Notes under the pieces: model-generated
The model's input: only the letters and a program-made list of their open reading frames with translations
Told to the model about the DNA's origin: nothing
Database searches by the model: none
Shown here: positions 53,396-64,000 of the stretch, piece by piece
How the letters are laid out: the number at the start of each line of letters is the position of its first letter
Numbering within the stretch: position 1 is the first letter of the stretch
Position numbers and translations under genes: made by a program
Source: Nocardia jinanensis
Lineage (GTDB): Bacteria > Actinomycetota > Actinomycetes > Mycobacteriales > Mycobacteriaceae
Assembly (NCBI RefSeq): GCF_014645735.1
Contig: NZ_BMMH01000019.1
Span: 31,888 to 95,887 of the forward strand
Direction: 5' to 3'
Length of the DNA: 64,000 nucleotides

Positions 53396-53433
53396 CGCCG
53401 GCCGGGCACCGATTCATTCGGGCCCGGCCGGCG
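53396..53433. terminator. 12-bp hairpin between convergent genes
   Basis: CGCCGGCCGGGC (53396-53407) pairs perfectly with GCCCGGCCGGCG (53422-53433); loop 14 nt. It stands between the aldo/keto reductase (end 53219) and the SRPBCC gene (end 53448), so it probably ends the latter. Confidence 0.6.
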
Positions 53434-53447
53434 ACTGGCCCCGATAG

Positions 53448-53921
53448 CTACTTCGCCAGCAGTGCGTCCAGTGCGCGGTAGCTGGCATTGAGTCCCTCCG
53501 CCATACCCGACTGCAGCATTCCGTCCCGCTCCTCCGGAGTGTGGAACTGGCTCACCGTCACCACCCGGGTACGCCCGTCGCCGAGGTCCTCGAAAGACGC
53601 GCCGTCGATGGCGACGTGCGCGGGCATACCGTCCCATTCGAAGGACTGCACGATCCGCTCCCGCGGCACAATTTCCCGGATCCGGCCCTCGAACCCGTGC
53701 GACTGCCCGTCGGCGTGCTCCACGAAACGCCAGTGCCCGCCGACCCGGAACTCCCAGCGCTCGACATCGACGCGATTACCCCGGCCCCACCACTGGATGA
53801 GCTGTTCGAGGCGGGTGTAGGCGTCCCAGACCCGCTCACGCGGGGCGTTGAAAACCCGCTCGATCCGGATCTCGCGGTCCGCGGCGGCAGTGACGACGGC
53901 TTCTTCGGTGGCAGTGCTCAT
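53448..53921 (-). CDS. SRPBCC/AHSA1 domain protein
   Basis: The 157-residue protein is of the START-like AHSA1 type: RIERVFNAPRERVWDAYTRLEQLIQWWGRGN, EFRVGGHWRFVEHADG..FEGRIREIVPRERIVQSFEWD and the closing helix RDGMLQSGMAEGLNASYRALDALLAK. The family binds hydrophobic ligands; its use next to ArsR regulators is very common but the ligand is unknown. Its start overlaps the ArsR stop by ATGA, so the two are one operon under the palindrome at 54236-54265. Confidence 0.92.
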   Translation of the reverse strand: MSTATEEAVVTAAADREIRIERVFNAPRERVWDAYTRLEQLIQWWGRGNRVDVERWEFRVGGHWRFVEHADGQSHGFEGRIREIVPRERIVQSFEWDGMPAHVAIDGASFEDLGDGRTRVVTVSQFHTPEERDGMLQSGMAEGLNASYRALDALLAK

Positions 53922-54250
53922 TGTTCGTGCTCCGTTCGTTGCAGGAATTCGCCGAGACGGTCCATGCGCGCTTCCAGCATCTGCCGGTAGCTCTGGAGCC
54001 AGGCCATCTCCCGTTCGAACACATCGGGACCGATCCGGCAGTACCGGACCCGGCCCCGCTTCTCCGTGACCACCATGCCCGCGTCCTCGAGCAGCTGGAT
54101 GTGCTTCTTGATGCCGGTGAGGGTCATCGAGAATTCGTCCGCCAGGTCGCTGACGGTGGCGGGACCACGGCCGAGCCGCTCGAGGATGCCCCGTCGGGTG
54201 GGGTCCGCGAGCGCCCCGAAGGAGGCGTCCAAGAACTCATACTGAACCAT
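53918..54250 (-). CDS. ArsR-family regulator
   Basis: The 110-residue repressor has the ArsR winged helix: ASFGALADPTRRGILERLGRGPATVSDLADEFSMTLTGIKKHIQLLEDAGMVVTEKRGRVRYCRIG (about 9-74). No metal-binding Cys pair of arsenic sensors is present. The ATG (54250-54248) lies in the loop of a 12-bp perfect palindrome, so no ribosome site is visible; the transcript may be leaderless. It leads the SRPBCC gene and probably represses its own promoter. Confidence 0.92.
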   Translation of the reverse strand: MVQYEFLDASFGALADPTRRGILERLGRGPATVSDLADEFSMTLTGIKKHIQLLEDAGMVVTEKRGRVRYCRIGPDVFEREMAWLQSYRQMLEARMDRLGEFLQRTEHEQ

Positions 54251-54265
54251 CTAGTTCAGTATGAG
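54236..54265. promoter_or_regulatory. 12-bp palindrome over the ArsR start
   Basis: CTCATACTGAAC (54236-54247) and GTTCAGTATGAG (54254-54265) are perfect arms with a 6-bp centre. The ArsR start codon lies in this centre and the left arm codes for its first residues. It should be the ArsR operator; binding would block both transcription start and translation start. Confidence 0.8.
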
Positions 54266-54331
54266 CCGGTACGGACGGGATGTCAACAGGCGACAGTGAA
54301 GAGCTCGTAGCCGTGCCCCTCCGGCGATTAT

Positions 54332-54374
54332 TTGCATGTGATACACACGTAATATATATGCGAGACACATGCAA
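54332..54374. promoter_or_regulatory. 9-bp inverted repeat upstream of MarR gene
   Basis: TTGCATGTG (54332-54340) and CACATGCAA (54366-54374) are perfect arms 25 bp apart, enclosing an AT-rich AATATATATG segment that could be a -10. The MarR start at 54402 is 28 bp downstream. Spacing of arms about 34 bp centre to centre fits two helical turns plus; looping or double binding is possible. Confidence 0.55.
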
Positions 54375-54401
54375 TTTTCCGAAGAGGATAGATTGGTCTA
54401 T

Positions 54402-54863
54402 ATGAGCGGCAGCTCCATTCCCGCAGACGGCGGGCCCGCCCTGTTCCGGCTGGTTCGGTTCTGGTCCCGGCGCTGGATACAGCGCGGCGCGGGCGAGCAG
54501 AGCACGGAGCTGCACAACGCTGCGCACGTACAGGTTGTGGAAGCGGTGGCCGGCGCCGCCGGCGCCCCGGACGAGGCGACCATTACCGCGGTCGCCCACC
54601 AGCTCGGTCTCGACCATTCCGGCGCCAGCCGGATGGTCCGCGACGCCACCACCGCCGGTTATCTGTCCCGCCGCGAATCCGAACTCGACCGCCGGCGCAC
54701 CGCCCTGCATCTCACCCCGGCGGGTACCCGCCTGCTGGCCGACGCCCACGATTGGCAACGCCGCGTATTCGACCGGCTTACCGGCGACTGGTCCCCCGCC
54801 GACCGCCGCCGGTTCGCCGGCTATCTACAGCGACTGGCCGACGAGCTCCCGAACAACCAGTGA
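54402..54863 (+). CDS. MarR-family regulator
   Basis: The 153-residue protein starts at ATG 54402 (MSGSSIPADGGPALFRL); an earlier ATG at 54369 lies inside the inverted repeat and has no ribosome site. The winged helix is ATITAVAHQLGLDHSGASRMVRDATTAGYLSRRESELDRRRTALHLTPAGTRLL (about 59-112), with flanking dimerisation helices. It is divergent from the ArsR-SRPBCC pair and converges on cyanase with 25 bp between. The ligand is unknown. Confidence 0.88.
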   Translation: MSGSSIPADGGPALFRLVRFWSRRWIQRGAGEQSTELHNAAHVQVVEAVAGAAGAPDEATITAVAHQLGLDHSGASRMVRDATTAGYLSRRESELDRRRTALHLTPAGTRLLADAHDWQRRVFDRLTGDWSPADRRRFAGYLQRLADELPNNQ

Positions 54864-54888
54864 GCGGAGACCGAACGGCGCGCCCGGA

Positions 54889-55338
54889 TCACCACCTGTA
54901 GTCGAGGAACTTCCCGTCGAACGTGATGACGACGCGGTCACCGTCGGGATCGGGGCGCCGGGCGAAATCGACCTTGAAGTTGATAGCACTCATGATCCCG
55001 TCGCCGAACTCCTCGTGGATGAGTTCCTTCAACGCCGGCCCGTATACCGAGATCGCCTCCACGAAGCGATAGATGGTGGGATCGCTCATGAGCGCCGGAT
55101 CCGCGCCGCGGGCGGGCTGCAGCGCCAGACTCTCGGCCACCGCGTGGTCCAGTCCGAGCAGGCCGCAGACCGTGCGGGCCTGCTCCGGCGTCATCGGATG
55201 CTGTCCGAGCAGCGCGGCAGTGGTCCAGACCAGCGGAGCACCGAGTTCCCCGGCGATATCGGCCCAGGACAGTCCCTGGCGGATACGTGCGGCGACAACG
55301 AGATCGGCGGCCGCGCGCTTGCTCATGATCGGTTCCAT
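54889..55338 (-). CDS. cynS: Cyanate hydratase (cyanase)
   Basis: The 149-residue enzyme starts at ATG 55338 with AGGAG 7 nt upstream. It has an N-terminal helix-turn-helix-like bundle (LVVAARIRQGLSWADIAGELGAP..) and the C-terminal active-site domain; the catalytic triad Arg91, Glu94 and Ser117 is visible in TIYRFVEAISVYG and GIMSAINF, and the end FDGKFLDYRW is typical. Cyanase converts cyanate and bicarbonate to ammonia and carbon dioxide. It is divergent from a formate/nitrite-type channel gene, a pairing that could supply or remove a small anion. Confidence 0.95.
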   Translation of the reverse strand: MEPIMSKRAAADLVVAARIRQGLSWADIAGELGAPLVWTTAALLGQHPMTPEQARTVCGLLGLDHAVAESLALQPARGADPALMSDPTIYRFVEAISVYGPALKELIHEEFGDGIMSAINFKVDFARRPDPDGDRVVITFDGKFLDYRW

Positions 55339-55421
55339 ACGAGACTCCTAGCATCGGGAAACATCGAAAGCCTCCCATCGCCGGGCACTGTGAACCGAAT
55401 CGGTATCACAATGTTTACCTT

Positions 55422-55433
55422 CGCGATATCGCG
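55422..55433. promoter_or_regulatory. 12-bp palindrome between cynS and channel gene
   Basis: CGCGATATCGCG is a perfect palindrome in the 252-bp divergent region between cynS (start 55338) and the FNT channel (start 55591). It may be a shared operator. No other element is clear in this region. Confidence 0.35.
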
Positions 55434-55590
55434 GTCGTGCGTGGCTGTTGCACAGAGTCGTACTCCGGAGGTACACCACCGCGCGCAATCCGGTGAGGGC
55501 CCGGTAACACGGGCGCTGTCGGCTCGATACGGACGGGAAATCTCGGCATCGCACACTTCGGCACGGAGCACCACAATTGAAGGGCGTGCC

Positions 55591-56472
55591 ATGTCTTATA
55601 TCGAACCAGCGGATTTCGTCGGGAAAATGGTCGACGCCGGCGAGGCGAAGGCATTCATGTCCACGCGCGATACGGTGATCCGCGCCTATATGGCGGGCGC
55701 GATCCTGGCGCTCGCCGCGGCCTTCGCGGTCACCATCACCGTGCAGACGGGCGAGGCGCTGCTCGGCGCGGTCCTCTTCCCGGTCGGCTTCTGCATGCTC
55801 TACCTTCTCGGATTCGACCTGCTCACAGGCGTTTTCACCCTGGTACCGCTGGCCTGGCTGGACCGGCGACCCGGTGTCACCTGGCGGGCCCTGCTACGCA
55901 ACTGGGGGCTGGTGTTCGCCGGCAACTTCCTCGGCGCGTTCACCGTCGCGGTCATGATGGCGATCATTGTGACCATGGGCTTCTCGATGGACCCCAACGA
56001 AGTCGGCCAGAAACTCGGCGAAATCGGTGTTTCGCGCACCGTCGGCTACGCCGACCACGGTGCCGCGGGAATGCTCACCCTTTTCGTCCGCGGTGTGCTG
56101 TGCAATTGGATGGTCTCCACCGGTGTGGTCGCGGCGATGATGTCGACCTCGGTATCCGGAAAGGTCATCGCCATGTGGATGCCGATCATGCTGTTCTTCT
56201 ATATGGGATTCGAGCATTCGATCGTCAATATGTTCCTGTTCCCCTCCGGACTCCTGCTGGGTGGCGATTTCTCGATCGGCGACTACCTGATCTGGAACGA
56301 GATCCCCACGGTGATCGGCAATCTGATCGGCGGCCTGACCTTCGTCGGCCTGACCCTCTACGCGACACACGCGCGTACTGCCACGCCGCGGCCGCGACCC
56401 GTCGCCGAAACACCCGAGCTCGAAGCGTCCGAGCCGGCAGCCGACAGCGAGCCGGTCGCGACCCGGGCCTGA
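55591..56472 (+). CDS. Formate/nitrite transporter (FNT) family channel
   Basis: The 293-residue membrane protein starts at ATG 55591 with GAAGGG upstream. It has six membrane segments and FNT signatures: GAILALAAAFAVTITVQTG near the N-terminus, the pore histidine in FYMGFEHSIVNMFLFPSGLLLGGDFSIGDYLIWNEIPTVIGNLIGG, where the His of GFEHS is the conserved gate residue. The tail (about 260-293) is Pro/Glu-rich. FNT channels carry formate, nitrite, hydrosulfide or similar monovalent anions. Beside cynS, cyanate or bicarbonate exchange is a plausible but untested role. Confidence 0.92.
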   Translation: MSYIEPADFVGKMVDAGEAKAFMSTRDTVIRAYMAGAILALAAAFAVTITVQTGEALLGAVLFPVGFCMLYLLGFDLLTGVFTLVPLAWLDRRPGVTWRALLRNWGLVFAGNFLGAFTVAVMMAIIVTMGFSMDPNEVGQKLGEIGVSRTVGYADHGAAGMLTLFVRGVLCNWMVSTGVVAAMMSTSVSGKVIAMWMPIMLFFYMGFEHSIVNMFLFPSGLLLGGDFSIGDYLIWNEIPTVIGNLIGGLTFVGLTLYATHARTATPRPRPVAETPELEASEPAADSEPVATRA

Positions 56473-56482
56473 GCGGAGCCGC

Positions 56483-58822
56483 TCAGCCACCGGGCGCCAG
56501 CGCCGATGCGGGCGACCGGGTCGCCTCCGTGGCCCAGTAGTCGGTGTCGATGGCCGCGTTCTGTGCGGCGAAGAAGCGGCGGCGATTCTCCGCGTTCGAC
56601 GGGTCGGTGATGTAATCGGTCACGGTCTCGGAGACACGTCCGGCGTGTTCGTCACCGATCCAGCGCAGTATCTGGGCCGCGTCCCCGGCGGAATACATCG
56701 CCGTCTCCTCCCCCGACGCGACCTTCTGGATGCGGTTCAATCCCTCCCGGCTCGGCGCGGCCATATACTCCTCGCCCACCCGGCGCGCCGAACCCTGTAA
56801 CTCGACCCCTTCCCGGCCGAACGCATAGGTGAGGGCCGCCCGTTCCAGTTCCGCGTGGGCTGCCGGGGTGTTCATCGACGCGGCGTAGTTGGAGGCCGCG
56901 ACGACTTCGGCCAGATTCTTATCGGTCAGTGGCACATCACCCGCGTGCTTGTACAGGTATCCCCGCGCTTCCACGGCGCGCTGGATCATATCCTCGTCGG
57001 TGAACCCGGCGCCGCGCAGCGAGGCGGCCACCTGGCCGAGAAACGCGCCGCCGCCGACCAGCACCCCGTCGACCGCGGCGGCCGCGCCGCGCGCCGTATT
57101 CACCCCACCGCGGCCGTCGTTACGGGCGACGGCCGTCGCATCGCGGGCGGCGTGCGAGAGATGTAGTCGGTCGAGGTAGGCGTGGGTGGCCAGCCCATCG
57201 GGGCCACCGGCCTTCTCACCGTTCCATCGGGCGTTCCACACGCCCCACTGGTCGAGCATCGCGCTCTGCCGCTTCATCGAATGCGGTTCCAGCGGTGATA
57301 CCCGGTTGAACAGCCAGGCCGAGGCCGGGTTGTTGTTCAAAGTTCCGAGCGCGGCGGCACCGGCGATCAGGCCGAGTCCCGGAACCCCGGCGTTATCGAG
57401 ACCGCTGGACCCCATACCGAGCGCCGTCGACCCACCACCGCCGCCACCCGCGCCTCCGCCGCCCGGCCCCTGCTGCAGGGCGAGCGCGAACCGGTTGACG
57501 ATCCACTCGTTGCCCTGATGCAACGCGCCGACGAGGCGCCGGAACTGGAGCAGCCCGACGATTTCCACCACGGCGCCGAGGATCAGCACCACTGTCCCCT
57601 GGCCGGGGGCCTGATCGAAGAGATTGTCGAGGAACAGTACGTACAACCCGAGATAGATGATGTAGACCGCCATCACGACGGCGCCGTAGAAACTGTCCAC
57701 GAGATTGCGCACCAGAAACGTCTGTGTCGGACCGTAGACGAATCCGCCTGCCGCGAAGCCGAATATCGCGGCGAAGCCGTGGAAGATCGAATCGAGCGCG
57801 GACCAGATGATCTTGACCGAGAGGTAGGCCCCGAAGGCGAGCAGGATCCCGGCGCAGAGCAACATGACCAGACCCGAACCGACCTGCCCCATACTCGGGT
57901 TCAGCGCCGCGTGGTACGCCGCCAGATCCCCGCACGCACGCAATCCGGATACCACCGCGGACTCCGAACCCCGCTGCACTCCTGCCGTCCAACTGGCCGC
58001 ACAGGCCGCCCGATCGTCGATCACATGCCCGAAATTCCACACCTGCAGTGGTTGCCGGGCGAAATTGTCGGCCAGGTTCTCCTGCATAGTCGCCACCAGC
58101 CCGGCGGGGTCGGCGTAGGTGTGCCCGGTCAGCCCGGCCGCGACGGAGATTCCGAGATCGCGCCCCTGCGACATCAACCCGTGCGAGGACAGCACGTCCT
58201 CCAGCGGCTCGGCCATGAACACCGGGCCGATCACGGCGACCCCGACCATGGTGACCACCTGCGTGGCCGCTCGCGCGTGGAAACCGCGCAGTACGAACCA
58301 GGCGACGATGAACGCGCCGATCGAGGTGGCGACGATGAGCACCATCGGGATGCCGATCTGCGCGTCGAGGCTCCTGGCGATCCCGGACAGCGCTCGACCG
58401 AACGGATCGAGCCAATGGAAACTCATCGTGTAGCCGATCACCCAGATCGCGCCCGTCACTATGACGATATAGCCGGCGAATTCCAGACCGAGCACGACGG
58501 CGACGGCGGTTTCCAGCGGTTCGAACAGACTGCCGGGTGAGGTGGCGAACCGGTAGTGCGTGAGCTCGACGCCCCGGGAATCCCGGATGTTCATCCAGTT
58601 CAGTGCGGGAAAGCCCGCATTCGCGACCGATTCGGAGTCGCCCGACGCCGCCAGCGCGGTGGCCCCGAGCACGGCGGGTAGGACGAACAGGGCGGTCGCG
58701 AGAACTGCCAGCCGACGGATCCACCGCCGCCGACGCGAGCTCGGCGCGAGCTCACCGCCGCTGCCACGCCGGGTGCGGCGGACGCGACTACGGTGATCGG
58801 ATACAGGATTTCGGCTCGGCAT
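56483..58822 (-). CDS. TrbL/VirB6-like integral membrane protein
   Basis: The 779-residue protein has a basic N-terminus and a signal-like helix (about 37-60), then six or more membrane helices up to about residue 440. The polytopic block with a long extracellular loop around a Cys-containing segment (DRAACAASW.., LRACGDLAAY) resembles TrbL/VirB6-type channel proteins of conjugation systems. A Gly-rich linker (about 455-475, GGGGAGGGGGGS) leads to a 300-residue cytoplasmic C-domain. No other secretion genes are nearby. It may be the product of a lost element or a separate host protein. Confidence 0.6.
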   Translation of the reverse strand: MPSRNPVSDHRSRVRRTRRGSGGELAPSSRRRRWIRRLAVLATALFVLPAVLGATALAASGDSESVANAGFPALNWMNIRDSRGVELTHYRFATSPGSLFEPLETAVAVVLGLEFAGYIVIVTGAIWVIGYTMSFHWLDPFGRALSGIARSLDAQIGIPMVLIVATSIGAFIVAWFVLRGFHARAATQVVTMVGVAVIGPVFMAEPLEDVLSSHGLMSQGRDLGISVAAGLTGHTYADPAGLVATMQENLADNFARQPLQVWNFGHVIDDRAACAASWTAGVQRGSESAVVSGLRACGDLAAYHAALNPSMGQVGSGLVMLLCAGILLAFGAYLSVKIIWSALDSIFHGFAAIFGFAAGGFVYGPTQTFLVRNLVDSFYGAVVMAVYIIYLGLYVLFLDNLFDQAPGQGTVVLILGAVVEIVGLLQFRRLVGALHQGNEWIVNRFALALQQGPGGGGAGGGGGGSTALGMGSSGLDNAGVPGLGLIAGAAALGTLNNNPASAWLFNRVSPLEPHSMKRQSAMLDQWGVWNARWNGEKAGGPDGLATHAYLDRLHLSHAARDATAVARNDGRGGVNTARGAAAAVDGVLVGGGAFLGQVAASLRGAGFTDEDMIQRAVEARGYLYKHAGDVPLTDKNLAEVVAASNYAASMNTPAAHAELERAALTYAFGREGVELQGSARRVGEEYMAAPSREGLNRIQKVASGEETAMYSAGDAAQILRWIGDEHAGRVSETVTDYITDPSNAENRRRFFAAQNAAIDTDYWATEATRSPASALAPGG

Positions 58823-59085
58823 GACCCTCCGGCGGTCGTCGGATCGGGAACTGTTCGACGACGTCGGCAGACAGTGCGGGCCAAGGTTATTCGCCGGCGT
58901 TCGACCGAACTACACATCCGCGCAACGTGATCGAAATGCTCGGTTCACCTCCGTGCGCCATCGCCGGCGCGCGGCCCGGGATCTACTCGCCGCGATACTG
59001 CTCGACTCCGGAGTACCGGTATCCGGCGATCCCCACGTACCGGACCGGTCGTAGGAACCCGTTCGCTTCGGGGCTCTGAACACGA
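58823..59085. other. Upstream region of the TrbL-like gene
   Basis: The region between the TrbL-like gene start and the rpoC terminator holds no recognisable gene. It should include the promoter of the TrbL-like gene on the minus strand; no clear -35/-10 pair stands out. Confidence 0.4.
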
Positions 59086-59118
59086 GTTCGGCCCGCTCCG
59101 ACAGGGAGCGGGCCGAAC
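59086..59118 (-). terminator. rpoC terminator
   Basis: GTTCGGCCCGCTCC (59086-59099) pairs perfectly with GGAGCGGGCCGAAC (59105-59118) around GACAG. It starts 20 bp after the rpoC stop on the minus strand and is the strongest hairpin in this part of the window. Confidence 0.85.
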
Positions 59119-59137
59119 GTTTGCCGCGGTCTACCGG

Positions 59138-63091
<3,954 letters not shown>

Positions 63092-63202
63092 GTAACTTCC
63101 TTTCCCCTGTGCGGGTCGAATACGAGCAAAAGTTCTCTAATGGTTCGAACGCGGTGGCCGGGTACCGAAGCCGTAATCCGTCTACGGCACCCGGCCAACG
63201 CC

Positions 63203-64000
63203 CTAGTTCGCCAGATCGTCGACGGTGGCCGCTTCGTTCCGGGACAGGTTGATGCCCAGATTGGCCGCCGCCCGCTCGAGGTCCTCGTCGTCGCCGTCGC
63301 GCATCTCGATGGCCGCGCCGTCCGAGGACAGCACCTCCACGTTGAGGCACAGCGACTGGAGTTCCTTGAGCAGAACCTTGAACGATTCCGGGATGCCCGG
63401 CTCCGGAATGTTCTCGCCCTTGACGATCGCCTCGTAGACCTTCACCCGACCCACGACATCGTCGGACTTGATCGTCAACAATTCCTGCAGGGTGTAGGCC
63501 GCACCGTAGGCCTGCATGGCCCAGCACTCCATCTCACCGAAACGCTGACCACCGAACTGCGCCTTACCACCCAGCGGCTGCTGAGTGATCATCGAGTACG
63601 GACCGGTCGAACGGGCATGGATCTTGTCGTCGACCAAGTGATGCAGCTTCAGGATGTACATGTAACCCACCGCCACCGGATACGGGAACGGCTCACCCGA
63701 ACGACCATCGAACAACGTCGCCTTACCGTCGTCGTTGACCATGCGCTCACCGTCGCGGTTCGGCCGAGTCGACGCCAGCAGCCCGGTCAGCTCCTCCTCA
63801 CGCGCACCGTCGAACACCGGAGTCGCGATATTGGAGTCGGCCGGAGCACCCAGCATCTCCTCCGGCAGCGCCTTCGCCCAATCGGGACGGGTGCCGTCGG
63901 CAGCGACATCGACCTCCCAGCCGGCTTTACCGACCCAGCCGAGGTGGGTTTCCAGGATCTGCCCGATATTCATACGACGCGGCACACCATGGGTATTCAA
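63203..64000 (-). CDS. rpoB: DNA-directed RNA polymerase subunit beta, C-terminal part
   Basis: The last 265 residues or so of the beta subunit are present; the gene continues beyond the right edge. Landmarks are HGVPRRMNIGQILETHLGW, ATPVFDGAREEEL, the PYPVAVGYMYILKLHHLVDDKIHARSTGPYSMITQQPLGGKAQFGGQRFGEMECWAMQAYGAAYTLQE block and ending RNEAATVDDLAN. The rifampicin-binding region lies outside the window and cannot be judged. Nocardia species can have a second rpoB copy; this one is the copy linked to rpoC. Confidence 0.97.
   Translation of the reverse strand: MNTHGVPRRMNIGQILETHLGWVGKAGWEVDVAADGTRPDWAKALPEEMLGAPADSNIATPVFDGAREEELTGLLASTRPNRDGERMVNDDGKATLFDGRSGEPFPYPVAVGYMYILKLHHLVDDKIHARSTGPYSMITQQPLGGKAQFGGQRFGEMECWAMQAYGAAYTLQELLTIKSDDVVGRVKVYEAIVKGENIPEPGIPESFKVLLKELQSLCLNVEVLSSDGAAIEMRDGDDEDLERAAANLGINLSRNEAATVDDLAN

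Overview
The window looks like a chromosome segment of a high-GC mycolic-acid actinobacterium, most likely Nocardia or a close relative. The evidence is a complete yrbE/mce operon, a mycofactocin locus, the order rpoB-rpoC ... rpsL-rpsG-fusA-tuf ... mft (the same relative order as around rpoB in Mycobacterium), DUF3558 lipoproteins, a type VII (ESX)-type secreted protein pair and an FprB-type ferredoxin reductase. The genus is inferred from gene content; no 16S gene is present. No rRNA, tRNA, transposase or true CRISPR array was found. I read 59 protein genes; the first and last are cut by the window edges.

Left part (1-30 kb): the end of a TetR-type regulator converges on an 11-gene mce lipid-import operon (323-10179, minus strand): two small membrane proteins, yrbEA, yrbEB, mceA-F and one Mce-associated protein. 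Divergent from it is an MpaB-type oxygenase gene, followed by an ATPase with one intact and one decayed HATPase domain, and a three-gene sugar ABC importer without its own ATPase (13426-16546). An 825-bp non-coding stretch with strong inverted repeats separates this from the mycofactocin locus (17372-23037): mftG, mftF, an mftB-mftC gene fusion, mftA and a divergent TetR gene; mftD and mftE are absent. Next come a probable kshB gene behind a perfect KstR-type box, then an MFS transporter plus FAD oxidoreductase operon with a divergent LysR gene and a clear LysR operator.

Middle part (28-42 kb): an Asp/Glu racemase, a rubredoxin/ferredoxin reductase, a 68-bp tandem repeat in a divergent promoter, an SPW membrane protein, a 700-residue disordered protein, a WYL regulator with a divergent FAD monooxygenase, and the str operon (rpsL, rpsG, fusA, tuf) on the minus strand. 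A lone sequence resembling a type I-E CRISPR repeat sits between fusA and tuf. Two DUF3558 lipoproteins and a quinone oxidoreductase follow.

Right part (43-64 kb): a type VII secretion-type pair (EspC-like protein plus WXG-domain lytic transglycosylase), an acyl-ACP thioesterase, fprB, a SixA-type phosphatase, a GNAT and a pirin gene, two aldo/keto reductases each with its own regulator (MerR, XRE/MmyB), an ArsR-SRPBCC pair, a MarR regulator, cyanase next to a formate/nitrite-type channel, an orphan TrbL/VirB6-like membrane protein, and the rpoB (partial)-rpoC operon. Translational coupling (ATGA or TGATG overlaps) is used in the mce, sugar ABC, DUF3558, type VII and ArsR-SRPBCC units.
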